Of a stretch of DNA of 64,000 nt, positions 40,146 through 48,293 are shown piece by piece (the stretch's first letter is position 1; each line of letters begins with the position of its first letter). Source of the stretch: Streptomyces sp. STR69 (GTDB lineage: Bacteria > Actinomycetota > Actinomycetes > Streptomycetales > Streptomycetaceae); NCBI RefSeq assembly GCF_024519455.1, contig NZ_JALJRY010000003.1, forward strand, positions 1-64,000, given 5' to 3'. The translations under genes were made by a program, and so were the position numbers. The notes under the pieces are model-generated. The model did not search any database. It saw only the letters and a program-made list of their open reading frames with translations, and was not told where the DNA came from.

Positions 40146-41732
40146 TTGTCCTCGCAGCCCGCCCCCTCCCCCGCCGCGCCGAGCCAGTCCCTGACCGAGG
40201 TCGAGGCCTACGGCGTCGAGCGCATCCCCGACGCGGACCGCACCGCCACCCCGCTCGACCTGTTCCGGGTCGCGTTCGGCGGCGCCAACACCTTCTCCAC
40301 CTGTGTGCTCGGCGCCTTCCCCATCCTGTTCGGCCTCTCCTTCTGGCAGGGCCTCGCGGCCACGCTCCTCGGAGTAGTCGTCGGCGCGCTGATCCTGTGC
40401 CCGATGGCGGTGTTCGGCCCGGTCAACGGTACGAACAACGCGGTCGCCTCCTCCGCGCACCTGGGCGTGCACGGCCGAGTCGTCGGCTCATTCCTCTCCC
40501 TCCTCACCGCCGTCGCGTTCTTCTCCATCTCGGTGTGGAGCTCCGGCGACGCCCTGGTCGGCGGCGCGCACCGCCTCTTCGGCCTGGAACAGAGCACGCT
40601 CTCCTACGTCGTCGCGTACGCGCTGTTCGCGATCCTGGTCCTCGCGGTCTGCGTCTACGGCTTCCGGTTCATGCTGTTCGTCAACAAGATCGCCGTGACG
40701 TCCGCGACGGTCCTGTTCCTGCTCGGCGCGATCGCGTTCGCCGGTGACTTCGACCCGTCGTACGCCGGAGTCTTCACGTCCTCGGCGGACGCGGCCACGC
40801 AGTCGCTGTTCTGGCCGTCGTTCATCGGCGCGGCGCTGATCGTGCTCTCGAACCCGGTGTCGTTCGGCGCGTTCCTCGGCGACTGGTCGCGCTACATCCC
40901 GGCGAACACCCCGCGCCGCAAGGTGGTTGGCGCCGCGTTCCTCTCCCAGATCGCGACCCTGCTGCCGTTCGTCTTCGGTCTGGCGACCGCGAGCATCATC
41001 GCCACGAAGGCACCCGAGTACGTCGACCCGTCCGCCCCCGACTTCGTGGGCGGCCTCCTCGCGATCTCGCCGAGCTGGTTCTTCCTGCCGGTGTGCCTGC
41101 TGGCCCTGATCGGCGGCATGTCGACGGGCACGACCTCGCTCTACGGCACCGGGCTCGACTTCTCGTCGGTGTTCCCCCGGCTGTCGCGGGTCCGGGCGAC
41201 GCTGCTGGTCGGTGTATTGTCCATCGCGTTCATCTTCATCGGGCGCTTCGGCCTCGACCTCGTGCAGTCGATCTCCACCTTCGCCACGATGATCATCACC
41301 TGTACGACACCGTGGATGGTCGTGATGATGCTGGGCTTCTACACCCGGCGCGGCTGGTACGACCCGGACGCGCTCCAGGTCTTCAACCGCCGTCAGCGCG
41401 GCGGGCGTTACTGGTTCTCGCACGGCTGGAACTGGCGCGGCATGACCGCCTGGTGGGTGGCCGCCGTGGTGGGCGTGCTGTTCACCAACATCCCGGGACA
41501 GTTCGTCGGCCCGCTCGGCGACCTGGCCAACGGCGTCGACATCAGCCTGCCGCTGTCGCTCGCCGTGGCCGCCGTCCTGTTCCTCTCGCTGCTCCGGCTG
41601 TTCCCCGAACCCCGTGCGGTGTACGGGCCGGAGGGGGCGCGGCTGGCCCGTACCGTCGAGGTGCCGGTACCTCCGATCACCGGCCCCGGAACGGCAGCGG
41701 TGGCCCCAGCACTGGCCACCGAGGGCAGCTGA
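40146..41732 (+). CDS. NCS1-family cytosine/purine/hydantoin permease
   Basis: 528 residues, about twelve transmembrane helices. NCS1 features: YGVERIPDADRTATPLDLFRVAFGGANTFSTCVLGAFPI (typical N-terminal motif ending in helix 1) and GPVNGTNNAVASSAHLGVHGRVVGSF. It takes up nucleobases, allantoin, hydantoin or similar with cations. The start is TTG at 40146: GGAG lies six bases upstream, no ATG/GTG gives a family N terminus, and the Pro/Ala/Ser-rich tail starts there. It is translationally coupled (TGATG) to a cyclase-family hydrolase, suggesting uptake and ring opening of the same compound. Confidence 0.9.
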   Translation: MSSQPAPSPAAPSQSLTEVEAYGVERIPDADRTATPLDLFRVAFGGANTFSTCVLGAFPILFGLSFWQGLAATLLGVVVGALILCPMAVFGPVNGTNNAVASSAHLGVHGRVVGSFLSLLTAVAFFSISVWSSGDALVGGAHRLFGLEQSTLSYVVAYALFAILVLAVCVYGFRFMLFVNKIAVTSATVLFLLGAIAFAGDFDPSYAGVFTSSADAATQSLFWPSFIGAALIVLSNPVSFGAFLGDWSRYIPANTPRRKVVGAAFLSQIATLLPFVFGLATASIIATKAPEYVDPSAPDFVGGLLAISPSWFFLPVCLLALIGGMSTGTTSLYGTGLDFSSVFPRLSRVRATLLVGVLSIAFIFIGRFGLDLVQSISTFATMIITCTTPWMVVMMLGFYTRRGWYDPDALQVFNRRQRGGRYWFSHGWNWRGMTAWWVAAVVGVLFTNIPGQFVGPLGDLANGVDISLPLSLAVAAVLFLSLLRLFPEPRAVYGPEGARLARTVEVPVPPITGPGTAAVAPALATEGS

Positions 41733-42403
41733 TGCCGGCCTGGATCGACCTGTCGGTGCCCGTCGTCACCGGGATGCCCGTGTATCCCGGTGACCCGGCC
41801 GTCGACATCTCCCCCGCCCTGACCGTCCCCCGCGACGGCGTCAACGTCCTTCAGCTGCACATGGGTTCGCAGTCCGGCACCCATGTCGACGCCCCGTACC
41901 ACGTGGACGACGCGTGGCCCCGCCTCGACGAACTGCCCCTGGAACGCTTCGGCGGGCAGGCGGTGGTGGCCGACGTACGGGGGCTGCCGGCGCGGACGCC
42001 GATCACGCCCGAACTGCTGGCGCCCGTGCTGAACCGGCTGCGGCTACGGCCGGGTTCACTGGTCCTGCTCGCCACGGGCTGGTCGGCGTACTGGGGCACC
42101 GACGACTACCTCGCCCACCCGTGGCTCACCCCGGAGGCCGCCGAAGCCCTCGTCGAGGCGGGCGTCCGTACGGTCGCGGTCGACGCGCTCAGTGTCGATC
42201 CGACACCCGAACCGGGCGACACGACGGCCGACTTCGGCCTGCCCGCCCACCGGGTGCTGTGCGGCGCGGGCGGAGTGATCGCCGAGAACCTCACGGGGCT
42301 TGAGCAGCTGGTGGACCTCCCGGACCTGGAGTTGTTCCTGTTTCCGCTACGGCTGCCGGGGGCGGACGGCGCGCCGGTCCGGGCTGTCGCGCGGCCCCTC
42401 TGA
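41732..42403 (+). CDS. Cyclase-family metal-dependent hydrolase (kynurenine formamidase-like)
   Basis: 223 residues. The motif SQSGTHVDAPYH is the G-T-H-x-D-A-P-x-H metal site of the cyclase/KynB family; MPVYPGDPAVDI and LLATGWSAYW are also typical. Members hydrolyse formamides, cyclic amides or related bonds with Zn or Mn. The ATG overlaps the permease stop codon (TGATG), forming a two-gene operon, so the substrate is probably what the NCS1 permease imports. Tryptophan catabolism genes are not present, so isatin-, formamide- or ureide-type substrates remain open. Confidence 0.9.
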   Translation: MPAWIDLSVPVVTGMPVYPGDPAVDISPALTVPRDGVNVLQLHMGSQSGTHVDAPYHVDDAWPRLDELPLERFGGQAVVADVRGLPARTPITPELLAPVLNRLRLRPGSLVLLATGWSAYWGTDDYLAHPWLTPEAAEALVEAGVRTVAVDALSVDPTPEPGDTTADFGLPAHRVLCGAGGVIAENLTGLEQLVDLPDLELFLFPLRLPGADGAPVRAVARPL

Positions 42404-42433
42404 TCCGTCCCGCGCGCCGTTTACGTTTGCCCC

Positions 42434-43020
42434 GTGACTCAATTCGTCTCGGTGGCAGGCGCGTGGCTCGGTGCGTGGGCCGCCTCCGGACCTGGCCGAC
42501 TTCACCGGCCAGGACCTCACGGACGAGCGGATCGCCCGCACAGTCACCGACGGGACCCCGCACCCGGGTGTCACTCGCACCTGACCCGCGCCCCTCTCCC
42601 CACGTCGGCGGTCGACGAGGACCCTGCGGCCCTGCGCGCGGCGCACGTCGTGATCACCGCGCTCTCCCCCGTGACCGCCGAACACCGCGCCACAGCACCG
42701 GAGTTGGAGCCGGTGCAGTGCGCGAGTCACGGCTTCGACCACGTCGACGTGGACGCGGCGCAGGCCCAGGGGTGCTCGTCTGCACCATCGGCTCCAGAGC
42801 TAGCCGACCGAGCTGTCCGGCAAGACCCTCTGCATCGCGGGTGGGTGCCATCGGACAGCAAGTCGCCCGCCGGGCAGCCGCGTTCGACATGACCGTCGTC
42901 CACGCCGGCCGGCGCCCAGTTCCCGAGGAGACGACGGCGCGGCTCGGCGGAGCCCGTCATGTCCCGCTCGACGAGCTGCTGCGCCTGTCCGACTACGTCA
43001 CCCGAACGCGGCCGGTTTCC
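42434..43020 (+). pseudogene. Degraded 2-hydroxyacid dehydrogenase plus hydrolase remnant
   Basis: At 42434 a GTG opens TQFVSVAGAWLGAWA, the usual first strand of an alpha/beta hydrolase, but similarity is lost after about 18 codons. From about 42593 remnants of a D-isomer-specific 2-hydroxyacid dehydrogenase can be read only by switching frames: AHVVITALSPVTAEHR and GFDHVDVDAAQAQG (one frame to about 42768), GVLVCTIGS (next frame), LSGKTLCIAG from 42813 (third frame), then VGAIGQQVARRAAAFD, HAGRRPVPEETTARLG and VPLDELLRLSDYVT (to about 43010). The helix region between CTIGS and LSGKTL is missing and the C-terminal catalytic part is absent. At least two frameshifts, a deletion and truncation; the enzyme cannot be functional. 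Confidence 0.82.
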
Positions 43021-43047
43021 TGGCGGGTGGGCGGCCGGGTGATGTCG

Positions 43048-44715
43048 TCAGCTGAGCCGGTCCGCGTTGTGCGCGGGGCGCGGGGACGGGGTTCCCGTGC
43101 CGGCGATCGACAGTGAACCGGGGCTGGCCGACACCGAGTCGGTCAGCCAGCGCTGCGAGGCCGAGCCGTCGCGGACCTTGAGGACGATGTCGGCACCGGG
43201 GTCCTTCGTGGTCGAGGTGAGCGCGAGCCCGGAGTCCCAGCGGGGCAGCAACTCGCCCTGCACGGTGAGGTCGTAGCGGACATCGTTGCCGCGCTCGGCC
43301 TTCGCGTCCGCGCAGGTGCCGAGCACGACGACACCGGCGTCCGCGTGCGAGTCCAGGCACAGCCCGGAGTTCGCCGCACTGCGCAACAGCCCGTCGGTCC
43401 CGTACGACCACTCCTGGGTCTCGGCGGAGGAGCAGGTCGCGAGACTGGTGTCGGCACCGGCCTTCACGGTGCCCCGGATGTCCAGGCACAGGTCGGCCGC
43501 GGCGTTGCGCAGCCTCGTCCGCTGGGGTACGGCCGGGAGCCGGGCGGTGCCGGGCGCCGAGGACGACACCTGTCCCGAGCCGCCGTTCCCGCCGGTGGAG
43601 GCGACCGGGTCGGCGGTACCGCCGTGGTCCGGCCACAGGCTGACGGCGACGACGCTGGCGACGACTCCGGCGCCGATCAGGCCGGCACCGACGAAGAACG
43701 AGCGGGACGATCGACCCGACCTGGCCGACCTGGCCGCGTCCACGATGCGGCGGCCGGGCGCGGGGAGCCGGGAGAGCAGACGGTGCCGTCCCGTGCCGCC
43801 GCCGCTGTGTCCGCCGTGCCGTCCTGCGGTCCGCGTTCGGCTGTCGGGGCGGGCGCGACCGGGGCGCGAGGCGAGGTAGGGGCGGGCTCCCCAGCCGAGC
43901 ACCGCCTCCGCGAGCAGGACTCCCAGTCCGCCTTCGAAATAACTCAGTTGTTCGGCAGCGAATCGGCAGTAGCGGCACTGGGCGAGATGCTGCTGGACAT
44001 CGGGCAGCAGTGTGCCGCCGCGTCGAATGGGGACGTCGAGGAGACGGTTGTAGAAGCTGCAATCCTTGGTCGGCGCGAGTTCCCGGTGGGCGCGTACACA
44101 GCCCTCGCGGAATTTTTCGTGCGCCTGCTGGAGAGCGGCCGACGCGGTGTCGGTATCCATCCCGAGCAGTGCCGCCGGCACGGTTATCGTCTCGGCCTCG
44201 ACCTCGGTGTGCCACAGCACACACTGGGCGAACGGCTGAAGGGTCTGGAAAGAGCGCTCGGCCAGCTTGCGATTTTCGGGTGTCATGGACTTGGCAGAAC
44301 GCATCGCGCGGCCCCCGGAGGCTTTCTCCAGGTCCGGCAGAACACCGGATATTCGCTCCTCCGCCGCCCACTCCCGGATCGTGTCGCGCACGGTCAGCAG
44401 CAGCCGGGGGCGCAGTGCCACGCCCGGTTCGCCGAACGTCAGCCGGTCGAACACCTGGTGGAAGGCGGCAGCGGCGGCCATGGCGGGGACACTGCCCGCG
44501 GCGGCGAGACAGACTTCCGCGTAATCCTGGACCGGCCGCCAGTGCCGCGCCATCAGCAGCGCGACGGAATGCGCGGCCTCACCCTCCGGGCGGCCCCGCA
44601 GCCGGGCGGCCAGGGTCTCGTCGGATTCCTCGGGAGCCCCGCCGTTCGGCGGCGGGTAAGGAGGACGAGGAGGGGGAGGGAGGGACACGGAGTGGCTTCC
44701 TCGGATTCGGTTCAT
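43048..44715 (-). CDS. Membrane protein: sigma-like region, ZAS motif and ricin-type lectin
   Basis: 555 residues. After a Pro-rich N terminus, residues about 30-220 resemble the helical part of sigma-70-like proteins (DETLAARLRGRPEGEAAHSVALLMARHW, ALLGMDTDTASAALQQAHEKFREGCVRAH). Residues about 235-260 contain HLAQCRYC, an HxxxCxxC zinc anti-sigma (ZAS) motif. A basic linker leads to one transmembrane helix (about 335-358: FFVGAGLIGAGVVASVVAVSLW) and an outside ricin B-type trefoil (about 395-535: RLRNAAADLCLDIRG, QEWSYGTDG, GLCLDSHADAG, QRWLTDS). This layout suggests sensing of a wall or extracellular sugar linked to regulation inside; the function is not established. ATG 44715 was chosen; a TTG lies one codon earlier. 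No strong SD. Confidence 0.82.
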   Translation of the reverse strand: MNRIRGSHSVSLPPPPRPPYPPPNGGAPEESDETLAARLRGRPEGEAAHSVALLMARHWRPVQDYAEVCLAAAGSVPAMAAAAAFHQVFDRLTFGEPGVALRPRLLLTVRDTIREWAAEERISGVLPDLEKASGGRAMRSAKSMTPENRKLAERSFQTLQPFAQCVLWHTEVEAETITVPAALLGMDTDTASAALQQAHEKFREGCVRAHRELAPTKDCSFYNRLLDVPIRRGGTLLPDVQQHLAQCRYCRFAAEQLSYFEGGLGVLLAEAVLGWGARPYLASRPGRARPDSRTRTAGRHGGHSGGGTGRHRLLSRLPAPGRRIVDAARSARSGRSSRSFFVGAGLIGAGVVASVVAVSLWPDHGGTADPVASTGGNGGSGQVSSSAPGTARLPAVPQRTRLRNAAADLCLDIRGTVKAGADTSLATCSSAETQEWSYGTDGLLRSAANSGLCLDSHADAGVVVLGTCADAKAERGNDVRYDLTVQGELLPRWDSGLALTSTTKDPGADIVLKVRDGSASQRWLTDSVSASPGSLSIAGTGTPSPRPAHNADRLS

Positions 44716-45076
44716 CAACAGGTGAATGAGCCCCGGGCATTACCCTCGCGCGGGCGTTTCACCCTTGCACATCCCACTGAACCCAACAAGGCACTTGGGC
44801 AACTTCCATACCTTTGAAAGAAAGTCACAGCACCGGCAACTCTGCTTCCCTCGCACCGGCTTTCGACTATCCATGCGCCCCGTGTGAACCACGTGCACAC
44901 TCCGGTGCGTCGCGCACGCTCCCGGCGCACGGCACAGAGCGGTCCACTGGAATCGGCCCTTCTCGGAGGCCACGCGCTGGACGGCGGCTCTCCCGCGCCA
45001 AACGGCCGCCGACCCTGCTCCTCCCGCCCTCGGTCGGCGGCCCCGAGGGCGGGGGCGGCCCACCCCCGCCCTCCCT
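44716..45076. other. 361-bp intergenic region
   Basis: Between the lectin membrane protein start and the 3' end of the aldo/keto reductase gene. It contains a large GC-rich hairpin complex (45004-45051) near the reductase stop and presumably the promoter of the lectin gene in the less GC-rich part around 44760-44830. No convincing coding region. Confidence 0.7.
45004..45042 (-). terminator. Hairpin terminator of the aldo/keto reductase gene
   Basis: 11-bp stem (ggccgccgacc at 45004-45014 and ggtcggcggcc at 45032-45042) with a 17-nt loop. An alternative stem, cgccctcg (45025-45032) with cgagggcg (45044-45051), overlaps it. Confidence 0.6.
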
Positions 45077-45964
45077 TCACCGAGCCTCGGCCTCGGCCTC
45101 GCCACCGATGGTGTCGAGTTCGGCGATCGCGTCGGTGGGCAGCACCCGGTCCGCGGCGGCGATGTTCTCGCGCAGATGGGCGCGGGACGAAGTGCCCGGG
45201 ATCAGGACGGTGGTGGCCGAGCGCTGCAACAGCCAGGCCAGGGCGACCTGTTGGGGCGAGGCGTCCAGCCGGGCGGCGACCTCGGCGAGGGTCTTCGACT
45301 GCAGCGGGGTGAAGCCACCGAGCGGGAAGTACGCAGCGAACGCGATGTTCTCCGCGGCACACCGCTCGACGAGGGCGTCGTCCTGCCGGTTGGCCAGGTT
45401 GTAGAGGTTCTGCACGGTGACGACCGGGGCGACGGCCTGCGCCTCGGCCAGCTGGGCGGCGGAGACAGTGCTGAGCCCGAGGTGCCGGATCAGCCCCGCC
45501 TTCCGCAGCTCGGCCAGGGCGCCGAACTTCTCGCCGATCGACTCCTCGTCGGCGCTGTCCTGGGCGCCGACCCGGAGGTTGACCACGTCCAGCGCGTCGA
45601 GCCCGAGGTTGCGGAGGTTGTCGTAGACCTGCGCCTTGAGGTCCTCGGGGTGGCGGGACATGATCCAGCTGCCGTCGGGGCCGCGCCGGGCGCCGACCTT
45701 GGTCACGATGTGCAGGTCGTCCGGGTAGGGGTGGAGGGCCTCCTTGATGATCTCGTTGACGACGACCGGGCCGTAGAAGTCGCTGGTGTCGATGTGGGTG
45801 ATGCCCCGCTCGACGGCCTCGCGGAGGACGGCCACCGCTTCGGTGCGGTCCTTCGGCGGGCCGAAGACGTGGGCGCCGGCCAGTTGCATGGCGCCGTATC
45901 CCATGCGGGTGAGGGTGAGGCCCTCCGCCGGGGTGAGGGTGCCGCCGGAAACGGTGTCGGCCAT
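45077..45964 (-). CDS. Aldo/keto reductase
   Basis: 295 residues. TIM-barrel oxidoreductase: RMGYGAMQLAG, GITHIDTSDFYGP (catalytic Asp and Tyr), LHIVTKVGARRG (Lys), then a C-terminal NADPH-binding part LIPGTSSRAHLRENIAAAD. The usual catalytic His is replaced: the position after the 'DVVNLRVG' strand lacks the common Asp-Val-Tyr-x-x-His pattern and shows NLRVG. ATG 45964 has GAAAGG upstream. Divergent from an MmyB-type regulator, a common Streptomyces arrangement in which the regulator controls the reductase. Confidence 0.92.
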   Translation of the reverse strand: MADTVSGGTLTPAEGLTLTRMGYGAMQLAGAHVFGPPKDRTEAVAVLREAVERGITHIDTSDFYGPVVVNEIIKEALHPYPDDLHIVTKVGARRGPDGSWIMSRHPEDLKAQVYDNLRNLGLDALDVVNLRVGAQDSADEESIGEKFGALAELRKAGLIRHLGLSTVSAAQLAEAQAVAPVVTVQNLYNLANRQDDALVERCAAENIAFAAYFPLGGFTPLQSKTLAEVAARLDASPQQVALAWLLQRSATTVLIPGTSSRAHLRENIAAADRVLPTDAIAELDTIGGEAEAEAR

Positions 45965-46099
45965 GGTGGTGCGCCTTTCGGTAGGTGGTCGGTCCTGGCG
46001 TCGACTCTGCGCCCGTGGCGGCCGGGCAGGCAGTACCCGGATGTTCCTGGTAGTGACGGGGACACCCACCTGCGCGGATTCGGATCTACGGTGGTGGGT

Positions 46100-46972
46100 G
46101 TGGACAGCAAGAACGCGCTCGGCGAGTTTCTGCGGGCCCGCCGGGAGCGGGTCCGGCCCGAGGACGTGGGCCTGAGCGGCGGCGGGCTGCGGCGGGTGCC
46201 GGGGCTGCGCCGGGAGGAGGTCGCCCTGCTGGCCGGTATCAGCTCCGACTACTACCTACGCCTTGAGCAGGGCCGGGACCGCAACCCGTCGACGCAGGTG
46301 CTGGAGGCGCTGGCCCGGGTGCTGCGCCTCGACGCCGCCGCGGGTGCCCATCTGCTGAGCCTGGCGCAGCCGGAGCGGCCGGCCGCGTCCCGCAGGCGGG
46401 CCAGAAGACCCGAGGCGGTGCCGGCGAGCGTGCGTGAACTGCTGGACACCTGGTCGGGGCATCCGGCGTATGTGCAGAACCGGTTCACGGACTGTCTCGC
46501 GGCCAACGCGCTGTGCCGGGCGGTGTCCCCGAGCTACGTGCCGGGGGTGAACCTGTTGCGGGCGGTGTTCCTCGACCCCGCCGAACGCGAACTGCGGCGC
46601 GACTGGGAGGAGTTGACCGCCGAGGGGGTGGCGACGCTGCGCGGCCACATCGGTCCGGACGTCGACGATCCGCGGCTGGTGGAGCTGGTGGGCGAGCTGT
46701 CCGTGCGCAGCGAGCGGTTCCGGCTGCTGTGGAGTCGGCACGAGGTACGGCCGATGGTCGGCCGGATCAGCCTCCTCAGCCATCCGCTGGTCGGCGACTT
46801 CGAGCTGCGGTCGAACAAGTTCGAGATCCCGGGCACGGACGCGCTGAGCGTGGTCGTCTTCCACGCCGAACCGGGCAGCCGCAGCGCGGAACTGCTGGGT
46901 CTGCTGGGCAGCCTCGCCGTGTCCGGAGACGGCGTACCCGAGGAGACGTCACCGGCGCACGAGGACCGGTGA
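46100..46972 (+). CDS. XRE/MmyB-like helix-turn-helix regulator
   Basis: 290 residues. HTH_31-type domain: LGEFLRARRERVRPEDVGL, RRVPGLRREEVALLAGISSDYYLRLEQGRDRNPSTQVLEALARVLRL in outline. The C-terminal MmyB-like ligand-binding domain has LLDTWSGHPAYVQNRFTDCLAANALCRAVSP, and HPLVGDFELRSNKFEIPGTDALSVVVFHAEPGS. MmyB relatives bind fatty-acid-like ligands. GTG 46100 is the probable start; GTG 46091 is an alternative. Divergent from the aldo/keto reductase. Confidence 0.92.
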   Translation: MDSKNALGEFLRARRERVRPEDVGLSGGGLRRVPGLRREEVALLAGISSDYYLRLEQGRDRNPSTQVLEALARVLRLDAAAGAHLLSLAQPERPAASRRRARRPEAVPASVRELLDTWSGHPAYVQNRFTDCLAANALCRAVSPSYVPGVNLLRAVFLDPAERELRRDWEELTAEGVATLRGHIGPDVDDPRLVELVGELSVRSERFRLLWSRHEVRPMVGRISLLSHPLVGDFELRSNKFEIPGTDALSVVVFHAEPGSRSAELLGLLGSLAVSGDGVPEETSPAHEDR

Positions 46973-46975
46973 CGC

Positions 46976-47350
46976 TCAGATCTGCCAGGAACGCAGCCGC
47001 TCCGCCGCGCCGTACACGTCCGTCTTCCCGGAGATCAGGTCGCGGGCGAGATCGACGAGCGCGCCGTACGGCGGATCGATGCCGACGCCGCTGACGAACA
47101 TGTAGGCGACCGCCGTGGCACAGGCGAAGCGGGCGTTGGCGGACGGCAGGGGCTTGAGCAGGGCGAGGGTGTGCAGCAGGGCGGTGGCCCGCCAGGCCGG
47201 GTCGGAGTCGACACCGAGGCGGGGCGGGTCGACGCGGTGCCGGGCGACGGCCGCCACCAACGCCGAGAAGTCGTTGATGGTGGGCTGTTCCGGCAGGACT
47301 TCCTCATGGCGCTGGAGGAGCCACGGCACGTCGATATGGATGACGGGCAT
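46976..47350 (-). CDS. Degenerate Fic/Doc-like toxin component
   Basis: 124 residues. The fold pattern of Doc proteins can be followed (IHIDVPWLLQRHEEVL, DPAWRATALLHTLALLKPLPSANARFACATAVAYMFVSG), but the Fic motif HPFxxGNKR appears as KPLPSANAR: the catalytic His is Lys, and Gly and Lys are Ala. Canonical Fic AMP- or phosphate-transfer is therefore unlikely. It lies three bases downstream of a ribbon-helix-helix antitoxin-like gene, the usual order of a toxin-antitoxin operon. It converges on the XRE gene with three bases between. Confidence 0.75.
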   Translation of the reverse strand: MPVIHIDVPWLLQRHEEVLPEQPTINDFSALVAAVARHRVDPPRLGVDSDPAWRATALLHTLALLKPLPSANARFACATAVAYMFVSGVGIDPPYGALVDLARDLISGKTDVYGAAERLRSWQI

Positions 47351-47353
47351 GCG

Positions 47354-47599
47354 TCAGGCGACCCGCCCCTCGCCCTTCGCCGCCGGTTCGTCCTCCGGGA
47401 AGGCCGCGGCGAACTCGTCGGCGTGCGTCGCGAAGAACCGGCGGAAGGCCTCGGCCCCCTCCTGCAGCGCCCGGTGCCGGGCGATGTCGGCGGCGGCGGC
47501 CTCCCGGACGAGGGCCTTCATCGACGTACCGCGCTCCTTGGCGATCTGCCGCAGGTCCTCTAGCTCGCGATCGCTGAACTCCACGTTGAGAGCTGGCAT
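47354..47599 (-). CDS. Ribbon-helix-helix antitoxin-like protein
   Basis: 81 residues. N-terminal beta strand and two helices of an RHH domain: PALNVEFSDRELEDLRQIAKERGTSMKALVREAAAADIAR in outline, then an acidic, Ala-rich C-terminal tail (FAAAFPEDEPAAKGEG) of the type that neutralises a toxin. ATG 47599 follows GTGAGG. First gene of the pair, with a palindrome just upstream, fitting autorepression. Confidence 0.82.
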   Translation of the reverse strand: MPALNVEFSDRELEDLRQIAKERGTSMKALVREAAAADIARHRALQEGAEAFRRFFATHADEFAAAFPEDEPAAKGEGRVA

Positions 47600-47616
47600 G
47601 ACCTCACGGTACCGCT

Positions 47617-47630
47617 CGGGTACTTACCCG
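47617..47630. promoter_or_regulatory. Palindrome upstream of antitoxin gene
   Basis: Arms cgggta and tacccg with a 2-nt centre, 18 bases before the antitoxin ATG. RHH antitoxins commonly bind such short palindromes. Confidence 0.5.
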
Positions 47631-47681
47631 TAAATACTGCCTGGTCAGGAGGCACGCCCGCCGGTACCGGGCGGCCTCGTC

Positions 47682-48293
47682 CTAGCGCGTCGACCACAGC
47701 CCCCTGCGCCGATAACTCCCCTCCCAGAAGACCCGGTTGAGCACCCGCACCGGTGGCGGGAACGCCCCCAGGAACCGTGCCCGGTCCACCGCCGACACCC
47801 CGTCGACTAGCCACGGGACGAACACCGCGGCCCCGCGCAGGCCCTGTGTCTCCCGCAGCCGCCCGGTGAAGGCGGCCCAGTCCGCGTCGGTCAGCACCTC
47901 CCCCATCAACGGCAGCGCGCTGTCCTCCTCGTGCTTGAGGTGATCGTCGAGGGTTGCCCGCAACGCGCGTACCAGATCGGGGAGTTCGAAGGCCCGGTCG
48001 GCCAGCGCGACGTCCACGGCGGCCAACAGCGGGTCGATACGGGCGTGTTCGGCCTCCATCTCGTCCAGCATCCCGAGGTCCCGCGAACGGCCTCCGATCC
48101 GCGCCCGGACCCGCGGCCACAGGTCGCTGTCCTCGGCGGTGTGGTGGATGTGGAGCTGGTGCTTGAAGTTCTCCCACCCGGCGAGGACCGGATCGGTGTG
48201 CGCCCTGCCGTCCGCGACCGCCCCGGCGAGCCGCTCCAGGTCGCGCCGGAAGGCGTCGTGGGACGCGTACATGGGCGTGAAGTCGATGGTCAT
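47682..48293 (-). CDS. Hemerythrin-domain protein
   Basis: 203 residues. Four-helix HHE domain: PMYASHDAFRRDLERLA (His), HQLHIHHTAEDSDLWP (His-His-x-x-x-Asp), EMEAEHARIDPLL (Glu-x-x-His) and LDDHLKHEEDSALPLM (His-x-x-x-Glu/Asp), giving a di-iron site that can bind O2 or NO. A C-terminal about 55-residue extension is rich in Trp, Arg and Pro. ATG 48293 overlaps the stop of the MFS gene (ATGA), so it is translated with an exporter. Confidence 0.92.
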   Translation of the reverse strand: MTIDFTPMYASHDAFRRDLERLAGAVADGRAHTDPVLAGWENFKHQLHIHHTAEDSDLWPRVRARIGGRSRDLGMLDEMEAEHARIDPLLAAVDVALADRAFELPDLVRALRATLDDHLKHEEDSALPLMGEVLTDADWAAFTGRLRETQGLRGAAVFVPWLVDGVSAVDRARFLGAFPPPVRVLNRVFWEGSYRRRGLWSTR

